28,059 nt of DNA from Chrysochromulina tobinii (lineage: Eukaryota > Haptophyta > Prymnesiales > Chrysochromulinaceae). Location of the stretch: positions 1-28,059 of the forward strand of contig JWZX01002987.1 of NCBI GenBank assembly GCA_001275005.1. Reading direction: 5' to 3'. Positions within the stretch are counted from its first letter, which is position 1; every line of letters begins with the position of its first letter. The position numbers and the translations under genes are program-made. Below, piece after piece: positions 18,151-26,659 of the stretch. The notes under the pieces are model-generated. The model had not been told where the DNA came from and made no database searches. It saw only the letters and a list, made by a program, of their open reading frames with translations.

Positions 18151-18858
18151 ATGTCGTCCGGCACGGGTTATGTCGTCCGCGTCCAAGTGCCTCCAGGTGC
18201 GTTCGCAGGCGATTCCCTTGCCATTCCAGGTCCAGATGGCAACCAGTACCAAGTAGTCGTCCCTCCGGGCATCGGCCCCGGCGGCCTCTTCGAGGCGGAG
18301 CTGCCGATTCCGGCATATTTGCAGGCGGCGCCCATGGGGGTGCCCATCTCGCAGCAGCTGCGTCCCGCCGTGCGGGCGCCACGGCCGCAGGTGATTGTGT
18401 ACAATCAGGAAATCGTGTTAGCCTCCGAGGCCGAGTTTCGGCACAAACTGCTCCCAGACAGCATCGACGAGTCCAAGCTTATCCTGATGAAGGGCCTTTG
18501 CTGCTGCAATACCTCTTTCCTCGTACATGATGGGTGCTTCGGCTGCGCCGCCAAAATAGGAATTTACTGCCTCGAGGCGGAGACGTGCTTCAAATGCAGT
18601 ACACCGCCGCTGCGCTGCTGCTGCTGCCAGCTCCGGTGTGTGCCGTCGCGCAACGCGACCTGCCTTAAGGGTCAGTTACAGACGTGCTGCATCGTCACAT
18701 CGTGCGCGTTTCCGCCCGACGAGGAGGTGCCCTTCACCCTCGCCTGCTGCTTCTGGTCGTGCGTGCCTGCTTGCGGCTGCTGCGCCACGCTCGGCGATCT
18801 CACGCGCGATCCCTCGGCGACGGTGGTCGTGCAGCGAGAGCAAGTGGTGATCCGCTGA
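18151..18858 (+). CDS. Cys-rich conserved-type protein, 235 aa
   Basis: A single exon from the ATG at 18151. Residues 7-55 contain two V-x-V-P-P-G type motifs (VRVQVPPGAFAG and VVVPPGIGPG) that recur in algal proteins of unknown role. Residues 85-115 form a charged segment (NQEIVLASEAEFRHKLLPDS). Residues about 120-220 hold roughly 23 cysteines, including CCC and CCCC clusters, and the segment FPPDEEVPF between cysteine groups. Cysteine-rich proteins with a DDEVP or DEEVP core are, to my knowledge, widespread in microalgae, but I cannot name a function. Possible roles are metal binding or palmitoylated membrane association; both are inferred from the clusters alone. No signal peptide is seen. 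Confidence 0.78.
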   Translation: MSSGTGYVVRVQVPPGAFAGDSLAIPGPDGNQYQVVVPPGIGPGGLFEAELPIPAYLQAAPMGVPISQQLRPAVRAPRPQVIVYNQEIVLASEAEFRHKLLPDSIDESKLILMKGLCCCNTSFLVHDGCFGCAAKIGIYCLEAETCFKCSTPPLRCCCCQLRCVPSRNATCLKGQLQTCCIVTSCAFPPDEEVPFTLACCFWSCVPACGCCATLGDLTRDPSATVVVQREQVVIR

Positions 18859-19132
18859 GGCGATTCGGAGGCGCGTAGAACGGGGTGATCAGTAGTGCGT
18901 GTACACAGACTCAGTTCACAGTAAATGGGCGCGTCCGACCCTGGGTAAGTTCGTGCTCTAGTGAGTTTGAAGCCGTGCCCTCGAGAGGTGAGCTTTAGAC
19001 TGAGTTTGGTGGTGACAAGTACGCGGGGCATGTGCCGCGGGCCCTGGCCGCGGGGCGGCCGTACGGACGCTTAAGCTTACGGCCTTACGCACGCCGTGGT
19101 CCGGGCCGGCGGCGCGGGCGCGCGGGCGTGCC
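18859..19132. other. Short gap between convergent genes
   Basis: It holds the 3' UTRs of the Cys-rich gene (+) and the pseudouridine synthase gene (-). A GC-rich stretch at 19030-19120 contains several short palindromes (for example GGCCGTACGG-like sequence). No gene is supported. Confidence 0.45.
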
Positions 19133-20775
19133 TCATGGTGCTGTGACGCCTGCCTTTGCCACGAGCACACCGGGCTTGAGCATCGCCGCCGTTGTACCGC
19201 TCAGACCCGCTTTCGCCAGCACCGCGCCCGGCGTCAGCATCGAGAGGAAGCTAAAGCGACCCTCCTCCGCAGTAGCCTCCGCAGTAGCCTCCTCCTCCGC
19301 CACCGCCTCCACCTCCGCCTCCGCCTCCGCCTGAGCGTGCTCGGCAGCCTTGCCGAAGGTGAAGAGGATTTGGTCCTGAGCTCCGGCGGCTTTGGAGGAC
19401 CCCTCCATCGTGAACGCCTTCGTCGTGAACGCCTCCATCGTGAACGCCTTCGTCGTGAACGCCTTCGCCTCCTTGTCGGCCATCAACCGCATGCCATCAA
19501 CCTTGGTCAGCCCCTCGGCCGCCTCGGCCGCCTCGGCCACAGCCCACTTGGGACCATCGACAGTTTCGCCCAACACGGCGCTGGACGCGCCCAGGAGGGC
19601 CTCGGAGCTCCACCCGTCGCCCAACACGGCGCTGGACGCGCCCAGGAGGGCCTCGGAGCTCCACCCGTCGCCCAACACGGCGCTGGACGCGCCCAGGAGG
19701 TCCTCGGAGCTCCACCCGTCGGGAAGGTGGATGGAGCCGCCGCTCTCGAAGACATGCGACCAGCCGTGCGGCTGCAGCGGATCGGCGACTCGAAGCGGAT
19801 CGGAGCGCTCAAGCGGCAGCTCGAGCGCTGCCGCGTGCAAGAACATTCGGTACATGAGCTTGTCCTCTGCATACGTCGCATCGCCGACGATGGCGTGCTG
19901 GTGGTGTGAGCAGTGGAGACGGAGTTGGTGTCGGCGCCCCGTGTGTGGGAAAAGCCAGAGGAGCGAGGCCTCGCGACCCGCGTGCTGGCCAACGCGCAGC
20001 ACGCCCCGTGCGCCCACGACAACGTCCGTCTGTGCCGCCTTCCCGCCACCTGAGATACGCTGCTTGAAACGGCGCCCGTTCTCCATAATCCTGTCATCCC
20101 ATTGTGTCGCCTCCCATGAAGGGTGGCCAAAGACAAGCGCACAGTACACCTTTCGGGCCAGGCGGTCGCGGAAGCATCTGGACACGTCGGCCGCCGCCAC
20201 GTGCGATTTGGCCGCGATGAGCACGCCCGACGTCGCAAAGTCCAGGTTGTCTGCGGTGCGCACGAGATGTACCAGTGAATGAGCAGTGAGACGTACGAGT
20301 GACCCAACAGTCGGGGGGCAGTCATTTCAATGCAGATAATGTGCGCATTTCAATGCAGATAATGTGCGCATTTGATTCGAGGCGACGTACGGCAGAGCCG
20401 TGCCTCTCCGTCCTCGGTGAGCGTCTCCGGGTGCTCGGCGGCAAGCCAGTCTCTTACGCTAATTTCGCCGGGCCAGCGTGGGCCAGCCTTGTCTAGAGAC
20501 ATCTGCATGTCATAAGGCTTGGACACGCACACGACAGCTTCAGTGACGAGCGAGGCACGGATATCACGCCGAAGACATTCAGGCTGCTCAGAGAGCATCG
20601 TCGTCGCATCGTGCAACGACACGATGCTGTTCTGAACGCCAAACTGCAGCTGGCTGACGCGCGCAAGAGCGCCGTCGAGTGGCATGCCCGCTGCACCCGC
20701 GTGGTGCGCCAGCCGCAGAGCCAGCGGTTGCGGCACGCCTAATAGGCTCAGACTCGAGATCAACGAGTCGTGCAT
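19133..20775 (-). CDS. RluA/RPUSD1-type RNA pseudouridine synthase
   Basis: Exons 20775-20391 and 20250-19133 give 500 aa. The 140-nt intron (GCC|GTACGT to CAG|ACAACC) rebuilds CHNLDFATSG, the catalytic motif II of RluA-family synthases, with nucleophile Asp132. Other family landmarks: VCVSKPYDMQM before the intron, CFRDRLARKVYCALVFGH, LLWLFPHTGRRHQLRLHC and AIVGDATYAED. These enzymes isomerise uridine to pseudouridine in rRNA, tRNA or mRNA. The motif and spacing are closest to the RPUSD1 group. After about residue 300 comes a long tail: three 17-residue repeats (GDGWSSEALLGASSAVL type), then KAFTTKAFTME repeats, then an Ala/Glu-rich helix and a final hydrophobic segment. The tail is absent from ordinary family members. 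The start at 20775 is the first ATG in frame; the substrate is unknown. Confidence 0.88.
19569..19721 (-). repeat. 51-bp coding repeat, three copies
   Basis: Three units (19569-19619, 19620-19670, 19671-19721), identical except for one base in the third. They encode 17-residue repeats in the tail of the pseudouridine synthase. The length is a multiple of three, so copy-number change keeps the frame. Confidence 0.95.
20323..20375 (-). repeat. 23-nt tandem repeat in the pseudouridine synthase intron
   Basis: Two full copies of a unit beginning CATTTCAATGCAGATAATGT (20323-20345 and 20346-20368) plus a partial third, close to the donor of intron 20390-20251. Confidence 0.92.
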
Positions 20776-20967
20776 CAATGATCTGCGAGACCGTGCAAAG
20801 GACTAGCGCCATGTTGTCGATGAGTTTGAAATGTGAAGAAAGTAATAAGAACCGAAAAAGGATTCTCGCAGGAGCTAGAGTGCTGTGACCGAGCCGGCTG
20901 CCTCACGGCCCCAATCGGTATCGTTCACAGGCTCTCCGATGTCGCTGTGAGCAGTTGGACCTTGAAA
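20776..20967. promoter_or_regulatory. Divergent promoter region, RNA pseudouridine synthase and unknown gene
   Basis: About 190 bp between outward-facing ATGs (20775, - and 20968, +). The stretch 20828-20870 is A-rich. The frame of the + gene is open upstream without an ATG to about 20833, so a missed first exon cannot be excluded. Confidence 0.42.
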
Positions 20968-21993
20968 ATGCGAGTACAAACCTTCGAAGCACCTTCTCAA
21001 GTGGCCAAAGCGTCCGAGTTCGGCTCAGGTAAGGTGGTCCAGGGCCTGGATCCAGGGCCCGTGAGCAAAAAACATGGGATGACCGCAGAGCACCGCGCCG
21101 CGGTGCGCGAGGAGAAAAAGGTCGCCGCCGTGTATAAGGCGAGAACGGATCTGGCGGCGGCTGCAGCCGCTCGCGATCTGAGCGTCGCCAACGTGGGCGT
21201 GGTGCGCTCATCGCTCTTCGACGCTGATGACTGGAAGCGGGAGCACCAGGCGCGCGAGTCGCGCATGGAGAGCATATTTGGCCGGCTGTACCGTCCGCAG
21301 GCCAACTCGTATTGGACGCAGCCGCAAAAGCCACCCATGCGCAAGCCGGCGCCGGTGCAGCTGCCAAACTACTCGACCTCGCTACCCGCGGCGCTCTCGC
21401 TTGCACATCCGTCCTCGCGCGAGATCGACTCGGACGACGAGGACGACGAGCCCGAGCCGAACTCGCCGCCGCACCCGTCGGCCGACTTTGATCCACTTGC
21501 CGAGCCGCGCCGCTTCTACACGGAGTTCAAGGGGCGCGTGGCAGCGCTGCGGGGCGACGTGAAAGCGCCCAACGAGCGCAACGAGCAGATTTCCATGCAG
21601 CCGCGCCTCGCCGACGCCGTCGTCGCCGCCGCCACCAGACCGGTGCCGCCGAAGCCCGCCGTGGCGCCGCCGCCCGCCGCCGCGCCGTCGAAGGCGCCTG
21701 AAATATTGCATGCAAGCTGGGCGCTGTCGGCTTTGGCAGCGCCCATCCTGGACGAGGACTTCGATGTCGAGCCCTCGCTCGTATACACGGACTCGGCCCA
21801 CTACCTCGCCGACCACGGCGTCCAAATCCCAATGTGGGACGAGCTCGACGGGGAGCTCGCGGCGTTGGATGTGGCGCATGCAGAGTCGTTACGCGCGCTC
21901 GCGGAGTACTCGGACCCGCGCAATCATCAGCGGCCGACTGCTGGCGCCAAGCCGCCGCCCGTCAAGCCTGGAGCACGGATCAGCTCCGTCTGA
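20968..21993 (+). CDS. Unknown protein with acidic and Pro/Ala-rich segments, 341 aa
   Basis: I do not recognise this protein. The frame is a single exon from the ATG at 20968. Residues 1-110 are charged and probably helical (MTAEHRAAVREEKKVAAVYK). Residues 110-130 hold DADDWKREHQARESRMESIF, followed by GRLYRPQANSYW. Then come a Pro-rich part, an acidic cluster (SDDEDDEPEP) and a Pro/Ala-rich segment (PPPAAAPSKAP). The C-terminal part repeats acidic and aromatic residues (SLVYTDSAHYLADHGVQIPM). There is no signal peptide or membrane span. It is mostly predicted to be disordered. Its neighbour across the divergent promoter is the pseudouridine synthase, which says little about its role. Confidence 0.65.
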   Translation: MRVQTFEAPSQVAKASEFGSGKVVQGLDPGPVSKKHGMTAEHRAAVREEKKVAAVYKARTDLAAAAAARDLSVANVGVVRSSLFDADDWKREHQARESRMESIFGRLYRPQANSYWTQPQKPPMRKPAPVQLPNYSTSLPAALSLAHPSSREIDSDDEDDEPEPNSPPHPSADFDPLAEPRRFYTEFKGRVAALRGDVKAPNERNEQISMQPRLADAVVAAATRPVPPKPAVAPPPAAAPSKAPEILHASWALSALAAPILDEDFDVEPSLVYTDSAHYLADHGVQIPMWDELDGELAALDVAHAESLRALAEYSDPRNHQRPTAGAKPPPVKPGARISSV

Positions 21994-22553
21994 GGAGCAA
22001 AACCCTTTCCTAAAACCCCTTAAACTAGGCGCGGAATTTCCGGAAAGAGATCATCTGTGAGATCAGAGTTTTAACGCGAACTTAAAGCCGTGCGCTCAGT
22101 ACTGTACCGTACACAGGTAGCCTGTGAGCTGTGTACGGCGTTTACTTACTACTGAATGCGGAGCGACACACAATAATGATTACACTGAGTTCCGAAACAG
22201 CCGCACGGGGCGGTGAGAGTGAGCGACGTCTTTATCGTCTAGGGACGCCTGGCGACGAGTTTGCAGTTCGTCCTACATACGGTACAACGAGACCATTGCG
22301 TCTTGCAACCGCTCACAAAATCGCCATATGCACCGATTGCCCCACCCATCTGCTGTCGCATCATCGGCCCCACGTGCACTGATCACTCGGGGGGGAGCAA
22401 TCTCACAATCGCCCCCCACTGATGGACCAATCCCGCAACCACTGAGGTTTCACAACAACAGTTGGAGTGGGTTGAGACCTTTGTGCATGCGCCGTAATCG
22501 TCCTGACCTCTTCATCATTGGATGAGGACCTCATTGGATGATACACTCGCATC
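21994..22553. other. Gap between convergent genes
   Basis: It contains the 3' ends of the unknown gene (+) and the CAP-Gly/filamin gene (-). It has a hairpin at 22107-22138 and is otherwise of mixed composition. Short frames here show no recognisable content. Confidence 0.5.
22107..22138. terminator. Hairpin downstream of the unknown gene
   Basis: CCGTACACAG (22107-22116) pairs with CTGTGTACGG (22129-22138) across a 12-nt loop, a perfect 10-bp stem about 115 bp after the stop. It could be a 3'-end processing signal; eukaryotic terminators are not normally simple hairpins, so the type is tentative. Confidence 0.35.
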
Positions 22554-25500
22554 TCATACGCGACTCGTTTTGGTGCCCTTGCCGCTGCCAGCTGCGCCAC
22601 TCCCGCTCGATGGACTGCGAGCTGTCTTGATGGGACTCTTTGCAGCAACAAGCTCGCTGGCATCTGGCGCGCTGGCAGTTGGTGCCAACGCCAAAAATGC
22701 ACCCTCATCCTTCGGCGTTGGCGGCCGAGACGTCTTTCCCTTGCCTTCCTTCTTCTTGCTCTTCTTCCCCCGCTTCGTAGGAGCTTCGACTTCCGTCGAA
22801 GCTGCACCGCCGCCAGTGGACCTGGGTGGCATCAGGGGAGCTGTTGACAACGGTGATGCGCCCATCTCGACGCCCATCTCGACGTCGTCGTCCGGGCGCG
22901 TGGAGCCCTTCTGGTGGACTTCGCCAACGTGCAGCAGCAGCACGGGCATATCCGCGTTCTCGAGTCGGCACTGGCACTTGTAATCGCCAGGGAGCGACGC
23001 GGTGAAAGTGATCGTGATGATGCCGTTAGCGTGGTCGACCACCTTGGCCTCGCTCGCCTTGGAGCCGAAGACTTTCGCATCCACGCGAACACCGCCCCGC
23101 TCGCACTGGTTCCCGTGCTTGTCCAGAAGACGAAGCACGATGTCGATGGGGGAGTCCACCTCGAGCCTCGAGTTCTTCGCCTCCATATAGCTCTTACTGA
23201 CAGAGGGTTGGCCAGGCGCCACATTGAATTTGATGGGAGAGCCCGTGACCGATGTGCCGTTGAGCTCAATCGACACCTTATGAGAACCCTTGACTGTCAA
23301 CTCGCTCGGGCTCATGATTTCGTACAGCCCTATCGCGGAGTTGGCCACGGCGACGCTGCTCTTCTTCTTCGACTCGGATTGCTCCGCGGACTTGGACTTA
23401 TCGTCTGTCTTCTTGATGAGCGTGACGTGCCCAACAGGCGTCTCGAGGATCGCCACCATGTCCCCCGGTGCAGAGAGGCTCGCAAAGTTGTTGAACTCGT
23501 CGCAGATCTGCACCTTGGTCATGAGTTTGTCGCCGGCGATCAGCTGTGCCAAAGATCCAACGTCCTTGATAATCGAGCCGGTCGCGCTCGCACGCCCCGC
23601 CTGGACTTTGAGCACCATAGGGCTGCCAGGAAGGAAATGGCGCGTCCCTTTGCCGTCCGGCTCGCACCAGACATGAAGCTCAAAGTCGCCTGCCTCCTTG
23701 GGAATGAAGCTCATCTGCACGTTCGACTTGTCCCACGAGGTCTGGAACGGAATCGACTCGAGCGTCTTGACGAGATTCGCGCGCTCCTCCTTCTTGAGCA
23801 GGCTGGCCCGTCGCTTCTCGTCCGCCCCCCCTTTCTCCTCCTTCTTCAAGCTGGAGGCACCGTTGTCTTTGCTCGGTCCGCTTTGAATCTTTTCCTTGTT
23901 TGCGAGTGGCAACAGGACGAGCCCGAATGGAGGAGCCCCGCTCCCATCTGTCTGCGGCGAGACCTCGTTCCCGTAGGCGTCGCGGCAGGTGACGCTGATC
24001 TGGCTCGCGATGCCAGCGATGGCCTCCCTTGGTGCGAGCAGCTCGCAGCGGCCGATATCCAGCTCGGCGGGGACCATCTTGAGCGGCACGGGAGAGCCAA
24101 CGAGGTGTGCGTGATTCATCCGGAGCTCGAGCATGTAGTTCTTGCTCACCTTGCCAGTCCACGAGACGATAAACGTGCCGTCTTGCTGGTCGATGCACTT
24201 GCAAGTGAGAGGGGCGTTGGTCGCGTCGCCACCGGCTGACTGCCCACTAGTGTCGGCTTGTTTGGCTGCTTGCTGGCCTTGGATAGTGACCTCGAGAGGT
24301 GCACCGCCGTCGACGCACCTGTTGCCCATGCAATCGCACATCTGGATGACGAGCCGGCCTTCGGTGCCCACCACCGTCTCCAGTGGCAGCACACCCTCGG
24401 GCAGCCTCGTCGACGGCGCGTGGGCGAGCCCGGGCTTCACCTGGAGCAGAAAGGGGGAGCCGGGAAGCACCACCGATTGCTGGCGGAGGCCCACGTGCAT
24501 CAGGTACTTGCCCGCCGCGCCGACGCTGTACGACACTTGGTGCGTCTTGATCAGAGCGCCGTGCGCGTGGAGCGTGCCAGGGAACAGGCCGCCGTACGCG
24601 AACGCGATGTTGTGCTGGCACTCGGTAAGCTCGTGAGCAAAGCTGGGGCCGACCTTGCCTTCCTTGTCCTTACCCTCTAACCCGCTCGCGGATGCCTCCT
24701 TGCTGTTGAGCATGGCCTGGATGCCCAGAAGAGCCTTGTCGTCCGAGAGACGTTTGCTCCAGAGGTCGACCTGACGGCGGCGCTCGAAGGCATCCAGCTT
24801 GAGATGCCTCTTCGCAAGCCGCTTGCGCCCATCAAAGTGAACGGCTGTGATCCACCCATAGATCTTCTCCAAAAGAGGCGGCGCTCCGGGGAGGCTCATC
24901 ACACGAACTCGGACACGCCGACCTTCGGCCATTTCCCGCGTCTCATGCATCTGCACTCGTGTGCCAGGCAGGATGGAGGTTAGGATGGGGGAGCGCTTGT
25001 CAAAGCTCTCGCGCAAGATGAGGGGTCGCATTCCGATCACGACTCGCTCATCTCCGACGACCAAAGGCGTGTGAGTCTCGACCTCCTCATCCTCAGGGTT
25101 GGCCGGCGGCTCCCATCGGAGCTCAAAGAAGATCTTGCCCGCGGGATTCTTGCCCGAGGCATCAAACAGGACTTCAGCCTCAAACTGGCTCGCATTCTCA
25201 CGGCGCAAGCCTTCGAGTGAGACTTGCTTCTGGGCAAGCATATCGTCCTTCTCGGGCTTCTGTGGGTTGTCGCAGTCGAACACCTTGATCATCAAGCCGT
25301 TGACCACAAATTTCTGCAGTGCGTCCTCCATCTCGTAGGTTTCGTTCCACACGGGGGACAGCGTCTTCGCTTTGACCGTGCTCACCACCTTGTGCTCCGC
25401 GCAGGTGAAGCTGACATACGGATCACTCTTGCCGTTGAGATCCGCTGCGGCCAGCCCAGCAGCCTTAGCGAGGCAGATACGCAGCTTTCCGACGGTCGCG

Positions 25501-26519
25501 AGGCGTTCTTCCATGGCTGCCTTCTCTTCGGCCGGGTCCTCCGCTGACTCATCATCGTCAAACTCCTTCTGGGCTTCCGCGGGAAGAGCATCGACCCTCT
25601 CCAAGCGCACGTCGAGCTCCTCTGCAACCGCCGGATTGCCCAGAGCATCCACAAAGTCAATCTCGAAGGCCGTCGGTTTCCTTGCAATGGCCGACGTGAG
25701 CGCTGCGCCTCGGAGCGAGCATTTCAAGGGATCCGGGCGCAGCGTCAGGGCCTCGACGCAGAAGGGGCTTCCCGGCAGAGGCTCGCCTCGGATGGCCACG
25801 TGGATCAGCAGCTGCCCAGAAAGCTCCGCGCGGTACTCTGCAACGTAAATCCCGTCGCCGTGATCGTGCAGCTTGACGCGCAGCTTCGTCGGTGGACTTA
25901 GGCCGCGCACGACGACAGATACGCCATCGCCACCGGTCGTGCACCGACGCCCATGGGCATCGAAGCAGGTGATCGTCACCTGCGAGAGCTGTGCGACCAC
26001 CGCCGTATGCAGGCCGCGACCAGCAGCCACACTTGTCGCGGCGACAGCAGCATTTTCGCTCAATGACGCTCCGCCGCCGGCGACTGGCGCTGGTGGCGGG
26101 CTGATCGGTACTGTCGGTGGCGATCCAGTACCCCGGGCTGTCACTGGCGCAATCTCTGCGTGCTTCTCCACCGTCACCTCCTGACCTTTATAGAATCCGC
26201 CGTGCTTCTTCGGACATGCAAAGAGTCGTCGGCCGTCGATGACACCGTTCGAGGTCCCGACGGGTTCATCGTGTAATACGCCGATCCACATCCCATGGCC
26301 AAGCGACTCAATCTCGCCGATAAACTGAACCACCCCTGGCATCGGCGAACCGCCTGATCCCACGTTGACAATACAGCGGTCGCCTTGCCTGAATGTGAGA
26401 GGTCGTTTTGGAGGCGGTTTGGCGGCGGCGGCGGCGGCTGCGGCGGCAGCAGCAGCACTGGAGGCAGCGGCAACGCTAGTGGCTGCACTGACTCGCGTCG
26501 TGGGTGCCGCGACTGTCAT
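22554..26519 (-). CDS. CAP-Gly, filamin-repeat and C2 domain protein, 1321 aa
   Basis: A single uninterrupted exon with ATG at 26519. Residues 19-33 are an Ala run. Residues 42-118 form a CAP-Gly domain (GMWIGVLHDEPVG, GGFYKG), the tubulin-tail binding fold; the usual GKNDG loop reads GTSNG here. Residues 165-258 are a filamin-type Ig repeat (GDGIYVAEYRAELSGQLLIHV, LPGSPFCVEAL). A second repeat begins at about 262, is broken by an acidic linker, and seems to resume at about 645-725 (LPGSPFLLQVKPG). Between lie a C2 domain (343-470) with Asp360, Asp366, Asp415, Asp417 and Asp425/426, enough for calcium binding, and an SH3-like segment (488-572). Further filamin-like repeats reach about 1185 (HFLPGSPMVLKV, TGSPIKFNVAPG). 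The tail is Lys/Ser/Pro-rich. A cytoskeletal linker responding to calcium or membranes is a reasonable inference. The domain order, not the function, is what the sequence shows. Confidence 0.86.
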   Translation of the reverse strand: MTVAAPTTRVSAATSVAAASSAAAAAAAAAAAAKPPPKRPLTFRQGDRCIVNVGSGGSPMPGVVQFIGEIESLGHGMWIGVLHDEPVGTSNGVIDGRRLFACPKKHGGFYKGQEVTVEKHAEIAPVTARGTGSPPTVPISPPPAPVAGGGASLSENAAVAATSVAAGRGLHTAVVAQLSQVTITCFDAHGRRCTTGGDGVSVVVRGLSPPTKLRVKLHDHGDGIYVAEYRAELSGQLLIHVAIRGEPLPGSPFCVEALTLRPDPLKCSLRGAALTSAIARKPTAFEIDFVDALGNPAVAEELDVRLERVDALPAEAQKEFDDDESAEDPAEEKAAMEERLATVGKLRICLAKAAGLAAADLNGKSDPYVSFTCAEHKVVSTVKAKTLSPVWNETYEMEDALQKFVVNGLMIKVFDCDNPQKPEKDDMLAQKQVSLEGLRRENASQFEAEVLFDASGKNPAGKIFFELRWEPPANPEDEEVETHTPLVVGDERVVIGMRPLILRESFDKRSPILTSILPGTRVQMHETREMAEGRRVRVRVMSLPGAPPLLEKIYGWITAVHFDGRKRLAKRHLKLDAFERRRQVDLWSKRLSDDKALLGIQAMLNSKEASASGLEGKDKEGKVGPSFAHELTECQHNIAFAYGGLFPGTLHAHGALIKTHQVSYSVGAAGKYLMHVGLRQQSVVLPGSPFLLQVKPGLAHAPSTRLPEGVLPLETVVGTEGRLVIQMCDCMGNRCVDGGAPLEVTIQGQQAAKQADTSGQSAGGDATNAPLTCKCIDQQDGTFIVSWTGKVSKNYMLELRMNHAHLVGSPVPLKMVPAELDIGRCELLAPREAIAGIASQISVTCRDAYGNEVSPQTDGSGAPPFGLVLLPLANKEKIQSGPSKDNGASSLKKEEKGGADEKRRASLLKKEERANLVKTLESIPFQTSWDKSNVQMSFIPKEAGDFELHVWCEPDGKGTRHFLPGSPMVLKVQAGRASATGSIIKDVGSLAQLIAGDKLMTKVQICDEFNNFASLSAPGDMVAILETPVGHVTLIKKTDDKSKSAEQSESKKKSSVAVANSAIGLYEIMSPSELTVKGSHKVSIELNGTSVTGSPIKFNVAPGQPSVSKSYMEAKNSRLEVDSPIDIVLRLLDKHGNQCERGGVRVDAKVFGSKASEAKVVDHANGIITITFTASLPGDYKCQCRLENADMPVLLLHVGEVHQKGSTRPDDDVEMGVEMGASPLSTAPLMPPRSTGGGAASTEVEAPTKRGKKSKKKEGKGKTSRPPTPKDEGAFLALAPTASAPDASELVAAKSPIKTARSPSSGSGAAGSGKGTKTSRV

Positions 26520-26659
26520 CCGACAGAGTGGATTGCATGAAGCGACGAGAGGGCACGTTTCGAAGGTTGTTCCAAAAACTCGAAAGTTACCACAAAAAGG
26601 ATAACTCGTCTCAAGTCAAGTCAAGTCAAGTCGTAATTAGGTGCGAGATTCCCGGAGCC
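26520..26659. promoter_or_regulatory. Short promoter gap with a TCAAG repeat
   Basis: A 140-bp gap between the start of the CAP-Gly/filamin gene and the stop of the TPR-like gene upstream of it on the same strand. It contains four TCAAG units at about 26611-26630 and is AT-richer than both genes. Promoter and upstream 3' UTR must share it. Confidence 0.45.

Noticed and set aside
22914-24239. 441-aa open frame opposite the CAP-Gly/filamin gene
   Set aside because: No domain seen, composition biased, and fully covered by filamin repeats on the other strand.
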